64,000 nucleotides of DNA from Pseudomonadota bacterium (GTDB taxonomy: Bacteria; Pseudomonadota; Gammaproteobacteria; Burkholderiales; Gallionellaceae). This document shows positions 56,265 to 64,000 of the stretch, piece by piece. How positions within the stretch are numbered: the first letter of the stretch is position 1; the number at the start of each line of letters is the position of its first letter. The notes beneath the pieces were generated by a model that did not search any database, was not told the DNA's origin, and saw only the letters and a list, made by a program, of their open reading frames with translations. Made by a program: the position numbers and the translations under genes. The DNA lies in assembly GCA_021782365.1 (NCBI GenBank), contig JAJXVB010000002.1:124001-188000 (forward strand), in the 5' to 3' direction.

Positions 56265-56819
56265 ATGGCGATCAAGACGGTGCTGGGTGAGGCTCAGCAG
56301 GTTAAAATAGCTAAAGAGCTCATTGAATTGGGCGCCAGATTGCAGGTTTTGCAGGAAGAAACAGCCCTGAGCCGCGAGCGTCTCCTCAAGCTCTACAAAG
56401 AGGTCAAGGGGGAGTCTCCCTCCAAGGGCATGCTGCCTTATTCGACCGACTGGTTCATCAGCTGGCAGCCGAACATCCACTCATCTCTGTTCATGGGCGT
56501 CTATCATTTCATGGTAAAGCATGCGGGCGTGTCGGGGGTTCAGGCCCTGATTTCCGCGTATCATTTGTATCTGGATCAGGTGCAGGGCATCGAAGACGGA
56601 GAGGCTGTGCTTAGCATCACGAGGGCCTGGTTTCTCGTGCGCTTCTTCAATGCGGGCATGATGCAGCTTGTTCCATGCCGCGAATGCGCTGGTCATTTCG
56701 TGGCTCACTCCAATGAATTGCACAGCAATTACGTGTGCGGCATCTGCCATCCCCCTGCGCGCGCCGGGAAGACAAATCCCAAGTCCAAGAATCCGGAGCC
56801 TATAGAGCAGGCGGCCTGA
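56265..56819 (+). CDS. flhC: Flagellar transcriptional regulator FlhC
   Basis: Zinc-binding DNA-contacting half of FlhD4C2. The 184-residue protein carries the family segments ELIELGARLQVLQEETALSR, SKGMLPYSTDWFISWQPNIH and the zinc cysteine cluster CRECAGHFVAHSNE plus YVCGICHPPARAG. AGGGAGAG precedes the ATG. The gene ends 176 bases before motA. Confidence 0.94.
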   Translation: MAIKTVLGEAQQVKIAKELIELGARLQVLQEETALSRERLLKLYKEVKGESPSKGMLPYSTDWFISWQPNIHSSLFMGVYHFMVKHAGVSGVQALISAYHLYLDQVQGIEDGEAVLSITRAWFLVRFFNAGMMQLVPCRECAGHFVAHSNELHSNYVCGICHPPARAGKTNPKSKNPEPIEQAA

Positions 56820-56956
56820 CCGGATTTGCAATTTCAGATATTTGCATTCCTCGCTTTCATGCGGGCGATCGCCGGCATTTCTGAAGTTTGCGTATTTCTA
56901 AGTCGCAAATAAATATCGCCTGATGGTTGGCAAGGCGCGCCTTGTTTGGCTGATTT

Positions 56957-56980
56957 GCATTAAAATGCGCTGGCTATAAT
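56957..56980 (+). promoter_or_regulatory. Candidate motA promoter with palindrome
   Basis: A perfect TATAAT (56975-56980) lies 15 bases before the motA ATG, with a 12-bp palindrome GCATTAAAATGC at 56957-56968 in the -35 position. The weak -35 and the palindrome suggest an activator-dependent promoter. Upstream, TAAG-N15-GCCTGATG (56899-56925) is only a poor FliA match. Confidence 0.4.
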
Positions 56981-56995
56981 TCGGGAGAGTGCTGC

Positions 56996-57850
56996 ATGCT
57001 AGTAATCATAGGTTATGTCGTAGTGCTGGGTGCTGTGTTTGGAGGCTTCGCGTTGGCGGGAGGGCATCTGGGAGCACTGTGGCAACCGGTCGAATTGCTG
57101 ATGATATTTGGCGGTGCCTTGGGGGCTTTTTTTGTCGCCAACAACATGGCGACGATCAAGTCAACCATGAAGGATCTTCCTGGCCTTTTGAAGGGTTCGA
57201 AATACACCAAAGACACCTACATGGAACTGATGGCGCTGATGTACGACATGCTGACCAAGGTTCGCAAGGAAGGGTTGATGTCGATCGAGGGGGATATCGA
57301 AAATCCCACAGAGAGCCCGGTCTTTTCCAAGTATCCCAAGATAATGGCAGATCACCATGTGGTGGAATTCATGACGGATTATCTGCGCATCATGGTCAGC
57401 GGGAATCTCAATGCGATGGAGATAGAGAACCTGATGGATGTCGAGCTCGAGACGCATCATCACGAGGCGATGATCTCATCTCATGCGGTTGCAAAGCTGG
57501 CTGACGGTATGCCTGCATTCGGCATCGTGGCTGCGGTGATGGGGGTTGTGCACACCATGGAATCTGTGGGTATACCACCTTCTGAGCTAGGCATGCTGAT
57601 TGCGCATGCGCTGGTTGGAACTTTTCTGGGGATACTGCTGGCATATGGTTTCATTGGGCCATTGGCAAGTCTTCTGGAACAGAAGGCCGAGGAAGACGGG
57701 AAGATATTTCAGACGATCAAGGTAACGCTGCTTGCCAATCTGAATGGTTACGCGCCTGCGATGGCTGTCGAATTCGGACGCAAGGCACTGAGCTCCAAGG
57801 ATAGGCCAAACTTTGCCGATCTGGAGGCGCATGTCAAGCAAAAGCGCTAA
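56996..57850 (+). CDS. motA: Flagellar motor stator protein MotA
   Basis: Inner-membrane subunit of the proton-driven stator; 284 residues with four membrane helices and a large cytoplasmic loop containing the rotor-contact charges. Family segments include PVELLMIFGGALGAFFVANN, LADGMPAFGIVAAVMGVVHT and GILLAYGFIGPLASLLE. GGGAGAG precedes the ATG. motB follows after 28 bases. Confidence 0.95.
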   Translation: MLVIIGYVVVLGAVFGGFALAGGHLGALWQPVELLMIFGGALGAFFVANNMATIKSTMKDLPGLLKGSKYTKDTYMELMALMYDMLTKVRKEGLMSIEGDIENPTESPVFSKYPKIMADHHVVEFMTDYLRIMVSGNLNAMEIENLMDVELETHHHEAMISSHAVAKLADGMPAFGIVAAVMGVVHTMESVGIPPSELGMLIAHALVGTFLGILLAYGFIGPLASLLEQKAEEDGKIFQTIKVTLLANLNGYAPAMAVEFGRKALSSKDRPNFADLEAHVKQKR

Positions 57851-57878
57851 GCTTTGTCCGTGCCCATAAGGGGAAGTC

Positions 57879-58835
57879 ATGGCTGAAGACAAGAATAAAC
57901 GACCCATCGTCATAAAGCGCGTCAAGAAGGTGGTGGGAGGCCATCACGGCGGGGCGTGGAAGATCGCCTATGCGGATTTCGTCACCGCGATGATGGCTTT
58001 TTTCCTTTTGATGTGGCTCTTGGGATCCACAACGAAGGGAGATCTTTCCGGTATCGCCAATTATTTCAAGATGCCACTCAGAGTTGCTTTGATGGGAGGA
58101 TCCGGCAGTGGCGACAGTTCCAGCATCATCAAGGGCGGCGGTAAGGATCTGACGCGCAGTTCGGGCCAGATCAAAGAAGGTGAATTGCCTGTCGAAAAGA
58201 AGGTCATCAACATCAAGGATGCGGCTGAGGAAGTGAGGCGAGTAGAGCTTGAAAAACTCAAGGGGCTCAAGGCCTCGATAGAAGCCGCAATCAACGGCAG
58301 CGACAAGCTCAGGAAATATAAGAATCAGATTCTGCTCGATATGACCAGCGAAGGATTGCGCATCCAGATCGTGGATGATCAAAACCGTCCGATGTTCCAG
58401 AGCGGCAGCGCGGAACTCGAACCCTATACTCAGGAAATCCTGCGCGCAATAGGCCAGGCGTTAAACGACGTGCCCAACAAGGTGAGCATCTCCGGGCACA
58501 CCGATGCGACGCCCTATGCGGGTGACGACAAGGGGTACAGCAACTGGGAATTGTCCGCAGACCGGGCGAATGCCACGCGTCGTGAGCTTCTCGCCGGGGG
58601 CATGAACGACGACAAGATCGTGAGAGTCGTAGGACTTGCATCGGCAGTTCCCTTCAACAGGGCCGATCCATATGACCCTAGCAATCGCAGGATCAGCCTG
58701 ATCGTCATGAATAAAAAGGCTGAAGAAGCGGCCGCACATGATGGAGGAACTGTTGGTGTGGATACCGAAGAAAGCGATCAGGGGGTCAAGCAAACCATCA
58801 ACAACAGCGTCCTTCCTGCGCGTTCTCATCAATAA
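57879..58835 (+). CDS. motB: Flagellar motor stator protein MotB
   Basis: Peptidoglycan-anchored stator subunit of 318 residues. The single N-terminal helix holds the proton-binding aspartate (KIAYADFVTAMMAFFLLMWL); the following plug and linker lead to a C-terminal OmpA-like domain (about 150-285) with ISGHTDATPYAGDDKGYSNW and the NRRISLIVM segment. With motA it forms a normal stator pair. Confidence 0.95.
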   Translation: MAEDKNKRPIVIKRVKKVVGGHHGGAWKIAYADFVTAMMAFFLLMWLLGSTTKGDLSGIANYFKMPLRVALMGGSGSGDSSSIIKGGGKDLTRSSGQIKEGELPVEKKVINIKDAAEEVRRVELEKLKGLKASIEAAINGSDKLRKYKNQILLDMTSEGLRIQIVDDQNRPMFQSGSAELEPYTQEILRAIGQALNDVPNKVSISGHTDATPYAGDDKGYSNWELSADRANATRRELLAGGMNDDKIVRVVGLASAVPFNRADPYDPSNRRISLIVMNKKAEEAAAHDGGTVGVDTEESDQGVKQTINNSVLPARSHQ

Positions 58836-58949
58836 ACCTATTCCATTGGTTTTTATCGATTGGACTTTGAACAACGCCTGCCAGTATGAATCCATTCCGA
58901 TCGGGCCATCAATTCGTCGAATTGACGGGGTTTCATTTGACTATTCTCC

Positions 58950-58976
58950 TAAAGAAATTTCATATTTTGCCGTTAC
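58950..58976 (+). promoter_or_regulatory. Sigma-28 (FliA) promoter for the first chemoreceptor gene
   Basis: TAAAGAAA, an 11-base spacer and GCCGTTAC (58969-58976) match FliA consensus at most positions, with TAAA and GCCG exact and spacing ideal. It lies 85 bases before the receptor ATG at 59061, fitting class III flagellar gene control. Confidence 0.75.
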
Positions 58977-59060
58977 AGTAGCTAAGCTTCGTAAACGATG
59001 CTCAGATTCTCGAATGGTTGCCATAGACTGAGCGTTGCTTCGAAGAAACATGGGGGAAGA

Positions 59061-60713
59061 ATGTTAAATGATATGACGATCAAGTCGAGGCTCAATCTGC
59101 TGCTGTTGGTGTTGATGGCGATTGCGGTGATCATTGCAGCCTTGGCCTTCAAAGGACTTGCCAGCCTGCAAAGCCAGACTGAAGTGATCGCGGTGGAGCA
59201 GATCAATCTGATCAGGACAATCAACAAGGCGATGTATGCCGTTGCTGACGATCGGTCGAGCGTGTTAAGGGCTGCCCAGCATGACCCTGAATTGGAAGTG
59301 GCTAAGCTGCAGGATCATCCGGTCGAGCGTCATCTTCAGGATATTTCTGCAAGTCTCGCCAAGACCGATGGGTATTTTGCGGAATTGGAGCGGGATACGC
59401 ATGATGATGAGGGCAAGGCTGACCTAAAGGCATTCAAGGAAGCGCGCGAAACTTATGTCAAGGAGGCAATACTGCCTTCTGTGCAGGCGATAAAGAGCGG
59501 CGATTACAAGGAGTTGAACATTTTGCTTGGCAGCAAGATCAACCCTCTGCTTAAAGACCTATTGGAAAAGGGCAATGCGGAGTCTGAGCATGAGGATCAA
59601 ATGGCAAAGCAGGGATATGAGGCTGCGATGAGGACTGCACATAGTGCGGAGCTTATATTGATCGTGGGCGTGATTCTGATGCTGGCAGTCGCGGCAGGCC
59701 TGGGTTATTCGATCATCAGCGGGATATCTCGCGCCACAGGCGATATGCGCGATGTGATGAGCCGGACGGCAGCGGATGGCGATCTTTTGCGTCGCGTCAA
59801 AATTCATGGAAATGACGAGGTGGGACAGGCCGCCGCTGCGTTCAATGGGTTGATGGAAGGTTTTTCGGGGATCATCCGTCAGGTTAACGAGAGTGCGGGG
59901 ACGGTGTCGAGTACTGCCGGGAGCCTGTCGGCGACATCGACGCAGATAGAGCATGGATCGCAGGCGCAGAGCGAGGCGGCGGCGTCGACTGCGGCGGCGG
60001 TTGAAGAGATCACGGTGAGCATCAGTTCGGTGGCGAACAATACGGAGGACGTGAGGAAGCTCTCTGAAAGGAGTCTGCAGCAGACGCGTCTTGGGAACGA
60101 GAATGTTGCTGGCATGGTAGGGGAGATAGAGCGTGTTCAGGAGTCGGTGAAGCTGATTGCGTCGTCGGTTGCGGAATTTGTTGAGAGCACGCGAGCGATT
60201 GCCGGGATGACGCAGCAGGTGAAGGATATTGCGGACCAGACGAATCTTTTGGCTTTGAATGCGGCGATTGAGGCGGCGCGTGCGGGTGAGCAGGGTCGCG
60301 GATTTGCGGTGGTGGCGGACGAGGTGAGGAAGCTTGCGGAGAAGTCGGCGCAGTCGGCTGACGAGATAGATAGGGTGACGAGTTCATTGAACCATAAGTC
60401 GACGGATGTTGAGGAGGCGGTGTCGCAGGGATTGCAGTCACTGCAGACGACGCAGGAGCAGGTTGAACGGGTATCCCAGGTATTGACGGAGGCGGGCGCA
60501 CTGGTTGAGCAGTCGAGCGCCGGGGTGAACGATATTGCGTCGTCGGTGAAGGAGCAGAGCATGGCGAGCAACGAGATCGCGCGGAATGTGGAGAACATCG
60601 CGCAGATGTCTGAGGAGAATCATGCGGCGGTGGCGTCGAATACGGAGCAGATTGCGCGTCTCGAGGAACTTGCGCAAGAGCTGCAGAATGCCGTGAAAAG
60701 ATTCAAGGTCTGA
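59061..60713 (+). CDS. Methyl-accepting chemotaxis protein 1
   Basis: A 550-residue transducer: N-terminal membrane helix ([18 protein letters not shown]), a helical periplasmic four-helix-bundle-like sensor (about 35-190), a second helix ([20 protein letters not shown]), HAMP and a signalling domain with the hairpin tip [20 protein letters not shown]. The ATG at 59061 follows GGGGGAAGA; an earlier in-frame ATG lies upstream of that site. From 59832 the DNA is nearly identical to the next gene. No NWETF-type CheR tether is present at the end. Confidence 0.92.
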   Translation: MLNDMTIKSRLNLLLLVLMAIAVIIAALAFKGLASLQSQTEVIAVEQINLIRTINKAMYAVADDRSSVLRAAQHDPELEVAKLQDHPVERHLQDISASLAKTDGYFAELERDTHDDEGKADLKAFKEARETYVKEAILPSVQAIKSGDYKELNILLGSKINPLLKDLLEKGNAESEHEDQMAKQGYEAAMRTAHSAELILIVGVILMLAVAAGLGYSIISGISRATGDMRDVMSRTAADGDLLRRVKIHGNDEVGQAAAAFNGLMEGFSGIIRQVNESAGTVSSTAGSLSATSTQIEHGSQAQSEAAASTAAAVEEITVSISSVANNTEDVRKLSERSLQQTRLGNENVAGMVGEIERVQESVKLIASSVAEFVESTRAIAGMTQQVKDIADQTNLLALNAAIEAARAGEQGRGFAVVADEVRKLAEKSAQSADEIDRVTSSLNHKSTDVEEAVSQGLQSLQTTQEQVERVSQVLTEAGALVEQSSAGVNDIASSVKEQSMASNEIARNVENIAQMSEENHAAVASNTEQIARLEELAQELQNAVKRFKV

Positions 60714-60714
60714 A
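59832..60714 (+). repeat. Chemoreceptor signalling-domain repeat, copy 1
   Basis: An 883-bp block repeated at 61514-62396 (offset 1682). I see only two differences, both silent: G60551/A62233 and A60668/G62350. The match begins abruptly within the HAMP region and ends just after the stop codon, so it follows gene-functional boundaries rather than insertion-element ends. Confidence 0.95.
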
Positions 60715-60744
60715 GTAAGCATGTGCTGATTAAAAAATTGCAAA

Positions 60745-60750
60745 TATAAT
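60745..60750 (+). promoter_or_regulatory. Candidate -10 element for chemoreceptor 2
   Basis: A TATAAT hexamer lies 22 bases before the second receptor ATG in the 59-base AT-rich spacer between the two receptors. No FliA-type element or good -35 is seen, so the gene may instead be read through from receptor 1. Confidence 0.35.
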
Positions 60751-60772
60751 AAAAAATAAAAGGGAGTTATGC

Positions 60773-62395
60773 ATGTTTAGGGATATGAAGATCAGCATTC
60801 GCTTGATGATCCTGTTGGGTTCGCTGTTATTGCTTACCTTGGTGATCGGTGCTGTGGGACTTTATGCATCAAGCGGCTCTAACACTTCGCTCAAGTATGT
60901 ATATGAGGACAGACTACAGCCTATCGTGGAACTCAATTTGATCATGCGCGGCAATCTGCGCAACCGGGTTGCGATGGCTAACGGCCTCTTGCAGCCTGAC
61001 CATATGCATGAATTTGTCGGCGTGATAGAGGGAAATGTTGCCGAGAGTACAAAGCAATGGAATGCCTACATCGCAAACCCGCTGTCTGAAAATGACAAGG
61101 CGCTCGCCGCCAAATTCAATGATGCCAATGTGCGCTTCAACGAGGAAGGCATCAAGCCTGCGCTGGCAGCGATGAAATCAGGGGATGCGGATGCGCTGAG
61201 GAAGGTTCAGGCGGAACGCATCAAGCCTTTGTTCTTGAAGATGAACGATGCGCTCGAAGAATTGATCGCGCAGCAGGAGAAACAAGCCAAGAAACTGTAT
61301 GATGCATCGGATGAGACTTTCAGGACGGTGCGCATGGTGTCGATTGCGTTTATCCTGATTGGCAGCATATCGGGCATTCTGTTCGGGCTTTCCATCATCA
61401 ACAGCGTCAAACGACCGGTCGGCGAGTTGCGCGGCGTGATGCTGAAGATATCCTCGGGCGGCGACTTGAATGCGCGCGTCAAGGTGCATGGCAAGGACGA
61501 GATAGGCGAGATGGCCGCTGCGTTCAATGGGTTGATGGAAGGTTTTTCGGGGATCATCCGTCAGGTTAACGAGAGTGCGGGGACGGTGTCGAGTACTGCC
61601 GGGAGCCTGTCGGCGACATCGACGCAGATAGAGCATGGATCGCAGGCGCAGAGCGAGGCGGCGGCGTCGACTGCGGCGGCGGTTGAAGAGATCACGGTGA
61701 GCATCAGTTCGGTGGCGAACAATACGGAGGACGTGAGGAAGCTCTCTGAAAGGAGTCTGCAGCAGACGCGTCTTGGGAACGAGAATGTTGCTGGCATGGT
61801 AGGGGAGATAGAGCGTGTTCAGGAGTCGGTGAAGCTGATTGCGTCGTCGGTTGCGGAATTTGTTGAGAGCACGCGAGCGATTGCCGGGATGACGCAGCAG
61901 GTGAAGGATATTGCGGACCAGACGAATCTTTTGGCTTTGAATGCGGCGATTGAGGCGGCGCGTGCGGGTGAGCAGGGTCGCGGATTTGCGGTGGTGGCGG
62001 ACGAGGTGAGGAAGCTTGCGGAGAAGTCGGCGCAGTCGGCTGACGAGATAGATAGGGTGACGAGTTCATTGAACCATAAGTCGACGGATGTTGAGGAGGC
62101 GGTGTCGCAGGGATTGCAGTCACTGCAGACGACGCAGGAGCAGGTTGAACGGGTATCCCAGGTATTGACGGAGGCGGGCGCACTGGTTGAGCAGTCGAGC
62201 GCCGGGGTGAACGATATTGCGTCGTCGGTGAAAGAGCAGAGCATGGCGAGCAACGAGATCGCGCGGAATGTGGAGAACATCGCGCAGATGTCTGAGGAGA
62301 ATCATGCGGCGGTGGCGTCGAATACGGAGCAGATTGCGCGTCTCGAGGAGCTTGCGCAAGAGCTGCAGAATGCCGTGAAAAGATTCAAGGTCTGA
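60773..62395 (+). CDS. Methyl-accepting chemotaxis protein 2
   Basis: A 540-residue transducer with the same layout as its neighbour but an unrelated sensor region: first helix [20 protein letters not shown], sensor about 35-185 (contains [20 protein letters not shown], typical of the Tar-like 4HB_MCP group), second helix [20 protein letters not shown]. The signalling domain is identical in protein sequence to receptor 1 from [20 protein letters not shown] through the C-terminus. cheV follows 18 bases after the stop. Confidence 0.92.
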   Translation: MFRDMKISIRLMILLGSLLLLTLVIGAVGLYASSGSNTSLKYVYEDRLQPIVELNLIMRGNLRNRVAMANGLLQPDHMHEFVGVIEGNVAESTKQWNAYIANPLSENDKALAAKFNDANVRFNEEGIKPALAAMKSGDADALRKVQAERIKPLFLKMNDALEELIAQQEKQAKKLYDASDETFRTVRMVSIAFILIGSISGILFGLSIINSVKRPVGELRGVMLKISSGGDLNARVKVHGKDEIGEMAAAFNGLMEGFSGIIRQVNESAGTVSSTAGSLSATSTQIEHGSQAQSEAAASTAAAVEEITVSISSVANNTEDVRKLSERSLQQTRLGNENVAGMVGEIERVQESVKLIASSVAEFVESTRAIAGMTQQVKDIADQTNLLALNAAIEAARAGEQGRGFAVVADEVRKLAEKSAQSADEIDRVTSSLNHKSTDVEEAVSQGLQSLQTTQEQVERVSQVLTEAGALVEQSSAGVNDIASSVKEQSMASNEIARNVENIAQMSEENHAAVASNTEQIARLEELAQELQNAVKRFKV

Positions 62396-62396
62396 A
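61514..62396 (+). repeat. Chemoreceptor signalling-domain repeat, copy 2
   Basis: Second copy of the 883-bp block at 59832-60714, coding for the HAMP end and the whole cytoplasmic signalling domain of receptor 2. The flanking sensor-coding regions show no similar conservation. Confidence 0.95.
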
Positions 62397-62413
62397 AGAT
62401 TTAGGAGCGGGAA

Positions 62414-63358
62414 ATGTCTGATCTGTTGAAGCGTATTGATGGCAGGACCAAATTGGCCGGCACAAACAAGCTGGAGATACTGATGTTCTCGCTGGGCGTG
62501 GATACACGAACACAGCGAGAAGAGACCTTTGGCATCAATGTCTTCAAGGTGCGAGAAGTGATGCGCATCCCTGACATCACGCGCGCGCCGGAAATGCCTC
62601 CTGCAGTCGAGGGCATGGTCAGCCTGCGCGGGTCGCTGGTTCCTGTGATTGATCTGGCTAAATATATCGGACTTCAGACGGATGGGAAGCCGGAGATCAT
62701 GATCGTCACCGAATACAATGGCCATACTCAGGGTTTTTTGGTCAAGGCGGTCGACAACATCCTGCGCCTCGACTGGTCCGCGATGCGAGTCCCCCCTGCG
62801 ATGCTGGTGGCGGAAATGGGCGGCTTGGTCACTGCGATCACCGAACTCAAGGACAAACGCCTGGTGATGATGATAGACGTGGAGAAAGTCCTCGCAGAGA
62901 CCGGGCAGTTCAATGCGGACGAGATGATGTACAGCGCAGTCAAGCCGCTGGGTCTGGATAACCGCACGGTATTCTTCGCGGATGATTCTGCGGTTGCGCG
63001 CAATCAGATTACCCGCACGCTGGACGCGATGGGTGTGAAGCATATCTCAGCGATGAACGGGCGCCAGGCCTGGGAAGAGCTGTCCAAGATGGCGACATAT
63101 GCGGAGAATACGAATACGCCGATGAAGGACATGATACAGCTCATCCTGACTGATGTCGAAATGCCCGAAATGGATGGCTACATGCTGACGCGCAAGGTCA
63201 AGGAAGACAAGCGCTTTGCTGGAATTCCCGTGCTGATGCATTCGTCCTTGTCCAGTCAGTCCAATCAGCAGCTCGGAAAGGCTGTCGGTGTGGACGAGTA
63301 TGTTCCCAAATTCGAACCGCAAAAGCTTTCCAACACATTGGCAAGGCTGCTGGCATAA
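62414..63358 (+). CDS. cheV: Chemotaxis protein CheV (1)
   Basis: A 314-residue coupling protein with an N-terminal CheW-like domain (FGINVFKVREVMRIPDITRA; GMVSLRGSLVPVIDLAKYIG) and a C-terminal receiver with the acidic residues in FFADDSAVARNQI, acceptor aspartate in LILTDVEMPEMDGYML and lysine in EYVPKFEP. It docks receptors to CheA and can act as a phosphate sink. AGGAG precedes the ATG; a second cheV starts 21 bases after its stop. Confidence 0.93.
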   Translation: MSDLLKRIDGRTKLAGTNKLEILMFSLGVDTRTQREETFGINVFKVREVMRIPDITRAPEMPPAVEGMVSLRGSLVPVIDLAKYIGLQTDGKPEIMIVTEYNGHTQGFLVKAVDNILRLDWSAMRVPPAMLVAEMGGLVTAITELKDKRLVMMIDVEKVLAETGQFNADEMMYSAVKPLGLDNRTVFFADDSAVARNQITRTLDAMGVKHISAMNGRQAWEELSKMATYAENTNTPMKDMIQLILTDVEMPEMDGYMLTRKVKEDKRFAGIPVLMHSSLSSQSNQQLGKAVGVDEYVPKFEPQKLSNTLARLLA

Positions 63359-63379
63359 AGGCTGACTGAGGAGATTTAA

Positions 63380-64000
63380 ATGTCATATTCGGAAGAAATG
63401 CTGAGCAGCGTTGAAGATGGGTTGCTGGGCGATATCGATGCCAGGGCCGGTCTTGCCGGAACGAACAAGATGGAAATCCTGTTGTTCAATCTGGGCAGCG
63501 AAGAAAAATTCGGCATCAATGTGTTCAAGGTCAAGGAAGTGAGCCAGGCAGGCAAGATCACGCGCACGCCGAACATGCCTCACGGAGTGGACGGCATCGT
63601 CTCGCTGCGCGGCCACGTGATGCCAGTCTTGAATCTGGCCACGTTGATGGGGATAGCTCCTTCTATTCCCTATCAGACCATGATGGTTGCCGAATACAAC
63701 ATGCATGTCCTGGGATTTCTGGTGGAAAGCGTGGATCGCATCATCAGGGTGGACTGGGAAAAGGTGCGTCCTGCAGACGGCATGCTCTCCGACAAGGGCG
63801 CGCTGATCACTGCGATCACCGAGCTCCCCGATGGGACGCTGGTGTCGCTACTGGATGTGGAGCAGATCCTGTCGAACGCATTCGGCGAAGCGATCGTCGG
63901 TAATGTGGAGCCTATCGAATCGGGACACGAATTGTGTGTATTTTTTGCCGATGATTCCATGGTTGCCAGACGCAAGATTGCCGAGGTGCTGGACAAGATG
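63380..64000 (+). CDS. cheV: Chemotaxis protein CheV (2), truncated by window end
   Basis: The first 207 residues of a second CheV, cut by the window edge. The CheW-like domain is complete (FGINVFKVKEVSQAGKITRT; GIVSLRGHVMPVLNLATLMG) and the receiver begins at VFFADDSMVARRKIAEVL. It is clearly paralogous to the preceding cheV but diverged, unlike the receptor pair. GAGGAG precedes the ATG. Confidence 0.92.
   Translation, partial: MSYSEEMLSSVEDGLLGDIDARAGLAGTNKMEILLFNLGSEEKFGINVFKVKEVSQAGKITRTPNMPHGVDGIVSLRGHVMPVLNLATLMGIAPSIPYQTMMVAEYNMHVLGFLVESVDRIIRVDWEKVRPADGMLSDKGALITAITELPDGTLVSLLDVEQILSNAFGEAIVGNVEPIESGHELCVFFADDSMVARRKIAEVLDKM

Noticed and set aside
56881-56968. FlhD4C2 binding site upstream of motA
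   Set aside because: AAGTC-GC-AAATA and GATTTGCATT resemble half sites but the spacing and orientation do not fit the known two-arm consensus.
58738-59031. Small gene between motB and receptor 1
   Set aside because: Mostly an alternative frame of the motB 3' end continuing over the FliA promoter; no ribosome binding site.

Overview
The window is a chromosomal segment of a Gram-negative betaproteobacterium. The translation / isoprenoid / envelope / lipid A gene order, System I cytochrome c maturation, FlhDC-driven motility and heavy cyclic-di-GMP gene content fit a Nitrosomonadales-type organism such as a Gallionellaceae iron oxidiser. That placement is inference from gene content; no rRNA is present. 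No CRISPR array, prophage or intact insertion sequence was found.

Bases 1-13913 are a dense co-directional housekeeping block: rpsB-tsf-pyrH-frr-uppS-cdsA-dxr-rseP-bamA-skp-lpxD-fabZ-lpxA-lpxB-rnhB. Many genes overlap by 1-4 bases. The block covers translation, undecaprenyl and phospholipid precursors, outer-membrane assembly and lipid A. A response regulator with a repeat-rich C-terminus and a small histidine-kinase-like ATPase follow (13.9-16.3 kb). Next come a phospholipase D family lipoprotein and fabI on the minus strand, then a complete ccmABCDEFGHI cluster (18.9-25.8 kb).

Bases 25.8-46.1 kb are mixed. They hold a PsiE-like membrane protein, two paralogous GGDEF-EAL plus HDOD gene pairs, an AI-2E-type permease, recJ, uvrB, a FimV-like protein with MshEN-like motifs, htpX, an ABC1 kinase operon, an IS30 transposase remnant beside a palindromic repeat array, an AcuI/YhdH reductase, tRNA-Leu(UAG) and a multi-PAS GGDEF-EAL protein. 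Next is a LexA-like/UmuD-like pair under a promoter with two GAAC-N4-GTTC-type operators (46.2-47.3 kb).

The most unusual locus is 47.4-51.9 kb. One 1320-residue protein joins an N-terminal domain, a long coiled coil with a 27-bp repeat array, a class III nucleotide cyclase domain, one membrane helix and an AsmA-like periplasmic region. It is followed by a tiny lipoprotein and a YdbL/DUF1318 protein, an arrangement that recalls the ydbH-ynbE-ydbL lipid-transport operon. An exonuclease-like gene, rlmD and mqo come next.

The right end (55.6-64 kb) is a motility and chemotaxis region: flhDC, motAB, two chemoreceptor genes sharing an almost identical 883-bp 3' half, and two cheV genes, the second cut by the window end. 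Sigma-28 (FliA) promoters match upstream of flhDC and of the first receptor. The flhDC one is a perfect consensus match and may drive a short RNA.
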